Below, piece by piece: positions 58,381-64,000 of a DNA stretch of 64,000 nucleotides. Numbering within the stretch: position 1 is the first letter of the stretch; every line of letters begins with the position of its first letter. Source of the DNA: Hofstenia miamia (taxonomy: Eukaryota; Xenacoelomorpha; Acoela); NCBI GenBank assembly GCA_004352715.1, contig SCFE01000004.1, forward strand, positions 3,048,632-3,112,631, in the 5' to 3' direction. Below the pieces are notes generated by a model. It saw nothing but the letters and a program-made list of their open reading frames with translations. It was not told the origin of the DNA and searched no databases. The position numbers and the translations under genes were made by a program.

Positions 58381-60481
58381 AAAAATCAGAGTACCGAAAC
58401 ATATCAACCATCAACCATCTGCAGCAACGACCTTCATTGACAGCAATAAGGACTTCGACATGTTTTCCTAATTTTCTATCCATGCAAGCACAAACCGAAA
58501 AATTCGATAGGTTATTACAGATACAGACCTCATTTCCCTTTATAATCTGACGTCAATTTGTAATACAAGCAAAACTTATACTAGATAATGTGAAAACTGT
58601 TTGTTTTGGTTAGAGTTATGTTTGGAATTTCCATCTACTTCGAGTCTTCGACAACATAAAATCCGTCATGGAACATGACTATTTACTATATAACGTTAAT
58701 TACTATTATAACTTTTGTAAAACCTTAATACAATTTTCAATCCAAAAATTGAATTTGTTAATATCTTAAAATGAATACATGTAATTTATTTATATATAAA
58801 TTATTAAAGTTTAGGCTTAGTTCACGAGATTTGGCGAAACAGATTATACACGAAATATCGTATGCAATAAAAAAATGAAGATACTAAAGTTTATGAAAAT
58901 TCCATTCACGTAATTTTTCCTGAGATTCTCTTTTTATCTGCTAAGGTTTACTTGAATATACTTATCTATTAATATTATTTTCCAAAAATGTGCTGGCTAT
59001 TGCAACAATATTTTATTTATACACTGCTCTTCTAATGCAAACTTAAAAGTTTTGCTATTTTTATATATGTATATCTATGTTGTTGATAAGCTGCTGATAC
59101 TAGTATACTAGTTATTATTTTAAATTTAAAGAATCAAATTTGCAGCCCAGCTTTAAAAATTTTTCAATTAGTCTCAATTGTTGCAATTTTCTGAAAAAAG
59201 CTTTTATTTCAAATGGGTAGCAATCGATCCATATGGTGAGGTAGATTAATTGATAATTCAGTACATATCTTCACATGAATAATATTTTGTTACTATATAG
59301 TAACCTTGGAATACAAACTCGTATATGCAGTCTCGTTGTTGTAAAGGGTAACCGCGACTTATGATTTTCAATTCATTCGCACAATTCCAATTAATTTTTT
59401 GTCAATATCTAATTGATTTTTCGATATCTATTCAATTTTACCCCATCCATGCTAAACCCATTGCTTTGATATTTATCAAACCTTAATTATTGAACACAGG
59501 ATTGAGCAAACTGCGGCCGATGGGTCTCATGTGGTCTTTCATATGCTTTCATTAATCCTAACGTCTATTTGCTTTCAATCATTTGTGCTTTTAAAAATAT
59601 TTTCCATTTTAAACTTGAGTCCCGCCAACTTTCCAAAAACGTGATTAAAAAATTTGCTCATAACTATCGTAATAAATTCACATAGTATATGAATAGTCGA
59701 TGTTTATAATGATAATCAATAATTCTGCAATTTACTATTACAAATTTCTTCTGTTGAATTGTATTAATTATTATAAACATGAAATAAAATGTATTTTATT
59801 TGTAGATTTTACTGTAAATTCAATTACTATATGATTAAATTTTCCTTTGTGCGTGGCTTGCATAAATTTAATTTTCTTTATTTAAACTAATTGTGTTCAC
59901 TAATCTTAAATTGGTGATTCTGCAATCATTTAATTTCATTGTTTCAATTTCACAATAATTTGCAATTAATTTTCCTCATATAAAAACAAAGGCGTTTTGA
60001 TGTTACATTTTTAGAGAATTTTTAACTAAAACTCAGGAAGAAAAGCATATTAAAAAGAGTTGCTAGTAAAACATCAAGCTACTCTCACTTTTGAAAGCAC
60101 TGATTCAGTTTCTAGTTAGTTTAGAAGCAAGCTTTACCCTACAAATTGTTCATTTTCAAAACCATTTTCATTTCAAATTTTACTGGTGTCTGTGATCGTT
60201 TCAATGAAGCACATTAAAATAGGGGCATTTGAAACCATTAACTGTCAATGCAAAGATAAAACGTAATTTCTGAAACTGAGTATGCAAGGCAAGAGAATTT
60301 GCAACAGTGATAATGGTGATTCTATATTTTGAATTGCCATGAATTTAATTTCTCAGTATTTTACTTTTCAATTAATTCAATAATTGTTGGTTTCCAATCA
60401 ATAAATCTTGTAGTTTTTTAAATCAACGTATTGTCGCAAAAATAATTAATTACAATTTATTGACCACCCTGTAACTATATA
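58381..60481. other. Intergenic AT-rich DNA, nothing recognised
   Basis: About 2.1 kb without a frame or repeat that I can support. Confidence 0.45.
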
Positions 60482-61174
60482 CAGTGTACCCTCGGTTATC
60501 CGCCATTCTTGGGACATGGCCAAATTTTGGCACTAAACCGGGTTGGCGGATAATCGAATTAATTTCAAAAAAATACAAAAAGAATACAAAATGTAATCAT
60601 GTTGAAATATGTACGGTACAGGACAATGTTTTAAACAGCATGCCTAGCGTGAAAAGAAATAATGTTCGATTTACGGTAGGCGCTATCGTCCTTCACGAGA
60701 ATGTCCTGAAGACTGATTGTCGAGCTTCTGATAATGTTGGAGAGGGTTGAGCAACCTTACTCACATCGATATCATCGTCTTCATCATTATGCTGATTAGG
60801 TTGAATAAATTGTAAAACAATTTCTTCTTCCGTAGGAAGAACCGTCGTGGCAGTTGTGATTGGATGAACCAGCCGCATGATGAATTACACCATTGATGCA
60901 TATTGCATTGATTACGCGATTGCAAATTCCATTGCAATACTGAAACGAAAACGATATAAAAACAATAATTTCATCGAGAAAATAAATTATTTATATTTTA
61001 AAATCCTAAAAATATATTATTTTATTAATATTTATTGCAATTATTTTCCAATAAATTATTTTTTACTCATCCCTGGTCGCTAAGGGTCGTTTTTGAACAT
61101 AGTGGCGGATAATCGAGGGCGGTTTGCTACTAAAATTCTTGGCGGATGGCGGTAGATCGGATGGCGTTACACTG
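60482..61174 (-). mobile_element. pogo/Tigger-type transposon, deletion derivative
   Basis: The element starts CAGTGTACCCTCGGTTATCC after TA and ends GCGTTACACTG before TA. A sub-end GGCGGATAATCGAGGGCGG sits at 61101-61119. TA duplication and CAGTG ends with a CTCGGTTATCCG motif are typical of pogo/Tigger elements. On the minus strand, 60878-60693 encodes the transposase C-terminal tail: EEEIVLQFIQPN, an acidic NDEDDDID run, and PSPTLSEARQSVFRTFS. The catalytic domain is absent. Confidence 0.75.
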
Positions 61175-61435
61175 TATTTTCATATCTTATATAGATATGC
61201 TTTATCTGTATATTACATTGATGTCTGCGTTAATACGCATTATAAATCTATTGCTGATATAGTGGTTTAAGTCCTATTTTCCAATACCGGTCGCTGCTAA
61301 GGAAACACTGCTGCTAAATATTGTGAAATCGTTAGAGCTACGTAAAATCATTCTGCAGATTTTCTTGTCTAAATAGTTGATGCATTCAATTTATTTTAGC
61401 TTTTTTCATCTAACTTCAGCAGATTTTGTTTAGTG
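61175..61435. other. Upstream flank of the HERC-like gene
   Basis: No clear promoter motif. A TTTTGTTTAG sequence directly before the ATG could be a splice acceptor for a 5' UTR exon. Confidence 0.35.
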
Positions 61436-63899
61436 ATGTTCGGATGGGGTTCTACATGTTCCGGACAATTGGGTTGTGGTGCTATTGAGGAATCATGCAT
61501 TACTCAACCCACGCAAATTGACCCAAATTTCAAAGATCGCATAAAATCTATTGCTGTGGGTCGTGAACATTCCATAGTTCTTACTGCGAGTGGGGAACTG
61601 TGGTCATGTGGAAGCAATGAATGCGGTGAATTGGCCACAGAGTTAGCTCATAGCAAATTTGCGAAAATTAACACCGTTATACGTTTCGAGGTTTCTTTCC
61701 AAAATAAAATTATTAATGAAATTGAATTTCACATTTAATCATTTTAAACATGATTTCGATTATTATTTGGATTGTTAGACATGGGTTCTTATGATTAGGG
61801 TATTTAGCGAATTGCCTGTGGTGATGCGCATACCATAGCTATTTCTACTAATGGCGAACTGTATTCATTTGGATCTACGGCTTCTGGAGTGCTTTGTAGA
61901 CATTATACTCAAGAGACATTATTTCTTAGTATTGGTCCCATCGAACATTCTTTGCAATCGTTTCGAGTCAGTCAGGTACGTTGAATTAGTTCTACATGTA
62001 GATATGTTTTTATGCAAATATTTAGATAGCGTGTGGGAAGCGTCACTGTTTAGCAATAACTACGAAGGGTTCTATTTATTCATGGGGTGATAATGAGTTT
62101 GGTCAATTGGGTGTAGGTGTAGATGTTAATGAAACCGTTCAGCCACATCACGTGTTTTCTCTTACAGGTATTTTTTTCTATTATTAAATTTATTGCAAAA
62201 ATGAGAGTTGATGTAAATCAAGTGATTATTCGATTTTCTATACAATAATTTGTAGCTTATTGATTCTGCTCATTTAAAAAAAGCTTCATAAATTGTTAAG
62301 CTTATTAAAAGTCAATTGGTATCAATTCAATGTTTACACTTGTGATTAATACTAGAATTCTTCCAATGTGCTCAATAAAACGTTAGCTTAATTTTGTAAA
62401 TAGTGCAGTTACTATTGTTTACCCTCTTGAGAAATCATTTTGCACACTTTGAACTCGGTAAATGTGTAGTTTGATCTTTAAACATGATCTTATAGTAATT
62501 AATATGATCTATTTGTCATTAAGCTGTATTTATGACTGGACTAATAGAACTCTAGTTATTTACTAAAAGAACTCATTTTGATTCAATATTTGTTTTGAAT
62601 CTTTTATCATGTTACGGAACCTCTTATCCCCGGTCTGTTGAAATTTCCTTATGGATGTAGCTGGCAAATCCGTAATATTCCATATTCAATATCAATTAGA
62701 TGTGAATTTGTATTTCTCGCGTGTCAATTGGTCCAAATTTCAATGACCAAACATTCTACTGCAGATTTGTTAATTTTAGAGATAGTTGGACGAGCCTCTG
62801 TTGTTTTTGTCTAGAAAAAGTATAAATTTGTTTTGTTAGAAATATGTTTTTATCATTTCAAAGCAATGATGAGCACTCGTTCATTCCTGCATCGAAAACT
62901 ACTTTCCGCTATTCCTTAACTTTTTAAATTTAGTTGAAGCTTTTGATTATCACACTTTGTTTTTTGTAAATTCCCTTGTTTCGGAGTATACTTTAATTTC
63001 CCAATTTTATTCAATATAATAAATTCTTAAATTCCTAAAATTATAGATGGAAATAATTGTAGAAATCAGTCAAGATTTCTTGCAAATATGGCATAGATAG
63101 CAATACATGTTTTAATTTTGCAAAACCGATTGCTTTAGGGCTTCCAATAATTCAAATTGTATGTGGTGGCTTCCACAATCTAGTATTAACAAATTCGAGG
63201 GCTGTGTTTTCATGGGGGCATGGTCAGTATGGTCAACTTGGTATTGGTGCTCTTACTCCTCATGCTTGGCCAACATCAATTAAAGCTTTGCGAAATTTGC
63301 GTGTATCAAGCTTATCTGCCGGGCTTTACCATTCAGTAGTTGTGACTGAACTTGGAGGTCTACTCACATTTGGTCTTGTATGCTTGCTTCTTAATTAATT
63401 TGCGTATTTCCACTAACTGAATTTAACCACTACTACTCAGAAATCTTATTTTAGTTTTATTCAATGCGTATGTAGTAAATCACAGACGTAGCAAATATGT
63501 CAATTAAATCAATGTACTTCATTATACCACAATTTATTTCACTGTATTTCATTTTAAAGATTCAGTGGTTGACTTCGACATTTTATTTAATATGTCCTAT
63601 CGTTTACAGATTGCTGGAGAAGATTTTAACTTGTATCACAACATCTTTAGGGCAGCTCTGGGCAGTTGGGGCATGATTCTACCTCAAACGAAGCTCGACC
63701 TAAACAAGTGTTGGACTTAATGGGAACCGATGTCATTAAAGCTGCCTGTGGCCGTCGTCACACTCTTGTTGTCACTAGAACTCCGTCTGGTAAAAAGCTT
63801 TTAGCATGTGGACTAAACGCCACTGCTCAGTTAGGGAATGGCACACAAAGTCTTTCATGTGCTCTGCGCTTCAATGAAGTTACTCAAATGCCTTCAGAT
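61436..63899 (+). CDS. HERC3/HERC4-like E3 ubiquitin ligase, N-terminal RCC1 domain (3' part beyond window)
   Basis: Exons 61436-61690, 61808-61975, 62026-62167, 63139-63377 and 63651-63899 join in phase (0, 0, 1, 0, 0) to 351 codons that form successive RCC1 blades. The blades are MFGWGSTCSGQLGCG, RIACGDAHTIAISTNGELYS, IACGKRHCLAITTKG with SWGDNEFGQLGVG, IVCGGFHNLVLTN with FSWGHGQYGQLGIG, and GSSGQLGHDSTSNEARPKQV with IKAACGRRHTLVVT. An opening 'M..WG....GQLG' without leader, and a fifth-to-sixth blade with 'GQLGHDSTS.E..P..V..LMG', match the start of HERC3/HERC4. Those proteins join an RCC1 propeller to a C-terminal HECT ligase domain. The HECT part would lie beyond 64000, so a plain RCC1 protein is not excluded. 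Introns are 117, 50, 971 and 273 bp. Confidence 0.85.
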
Positions 63900-64000
63900 G
63901 TAAAAATATTTTTAATTGGAAAAGAATATATATTGTATAAACAATTCATATTATTGCATATTTGTAAAGTGATGAGTTTTTTAGGACCAATTCGTTTTTT

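Noticed and set aside
1-64000. tRNA, rRNA or other structured RNA genes
   Set aside because: I looked for tRNA-like A/B boxes and cloverleaf arms by eye and found none I could support. A tRNAscan-SE or Infernal run would be decisive.

Overview
This window is a gene-poor, AT-rich, repeat-rich piece of an animal nuclear genome, probably an invertebrate. Split genes with phase-consistent GT-AG introns, a PTF1A/Fer-type bHLH transcription factor, a mitochondrial ribosomal protein L12 gene and a HERC-type RCC1 gene mark it as metazoan. The species cannot be named from sequence alone. Four N blocks (three of exactly 1000 bases, one of 555) and several isolated single Ns show a draft assembly.

Layout: 0.4-1.1 kb holds a 645-bp inverted-repeat MITE. 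1.1-4.3 kb holds a degenerate LINE (family A), followed by a Tc1 remnant to 5.0 kb. 6.3-6.7 kb holds an odd TATA-led open frame with one internal stop. A mariner-type remnant lies near 7.1 kb. 8.7-12.1 kb holds two minus-strand LINEs (B and G). 12.17-12.88 kb holds three phase-consistent minus-strand exons that may belong to a UBR-type E3 ubiquitin ligase. 13.4-21.9 kb is gaps, a second LINE A 3' end, a 21-bp minisatellite and featureless AT-rich DNA.

21.9-26.0 kb (+) is the most interesting gene: five exons of a folate-biopterin transporter (FBT/BT1) family membrane protein, a family best known from kinetoplastids, plants, apicomplexans and oomycetes. 28.2-28.5 kb (-) is a PTF1A-like bHLH gene. 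30.9-37 kb carries three Tc1/mariner-type elements and a foldback repeat. 38.5-39.1 kb has a suspicious local duplication and one end of a MITE. 40.1-45.1 kb is a stack of minus-strand LINEs (C, a second C end, E and F), of which C is nearly intact.

46.5-50.7 kb (-) is a complete three-exon MRPL12 gene. Each of its two introns holds a plus-strand piggyBac remnant, and its stop codon sits inside the AATAAA signal. 52.2-53.4 kb holds a decayed copy of an unnamed repeat-encoded protein family. The C-terminal end of another copy lies in an intron of the FBT gene. 55-58.4 kb has an inverted-repeat element and two LINE fragments. 60.5-61.2 kb is a pogo/Tigger-type element. 61.4-63.9 kb (+) is the 5' part of a HERC3/HERC4-like gene (RCC1 blades only) that runs off the window.

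The host genes are unrelated housekeeping, signalling or transport loci rather than a cluster. What ties the region together is repeat turnover: LINE tails ending in TA or ATT microsatellites, Tc1/mariner elements sitting in or beside TA tracts, and introns acting as landing sites for DNA transposons.
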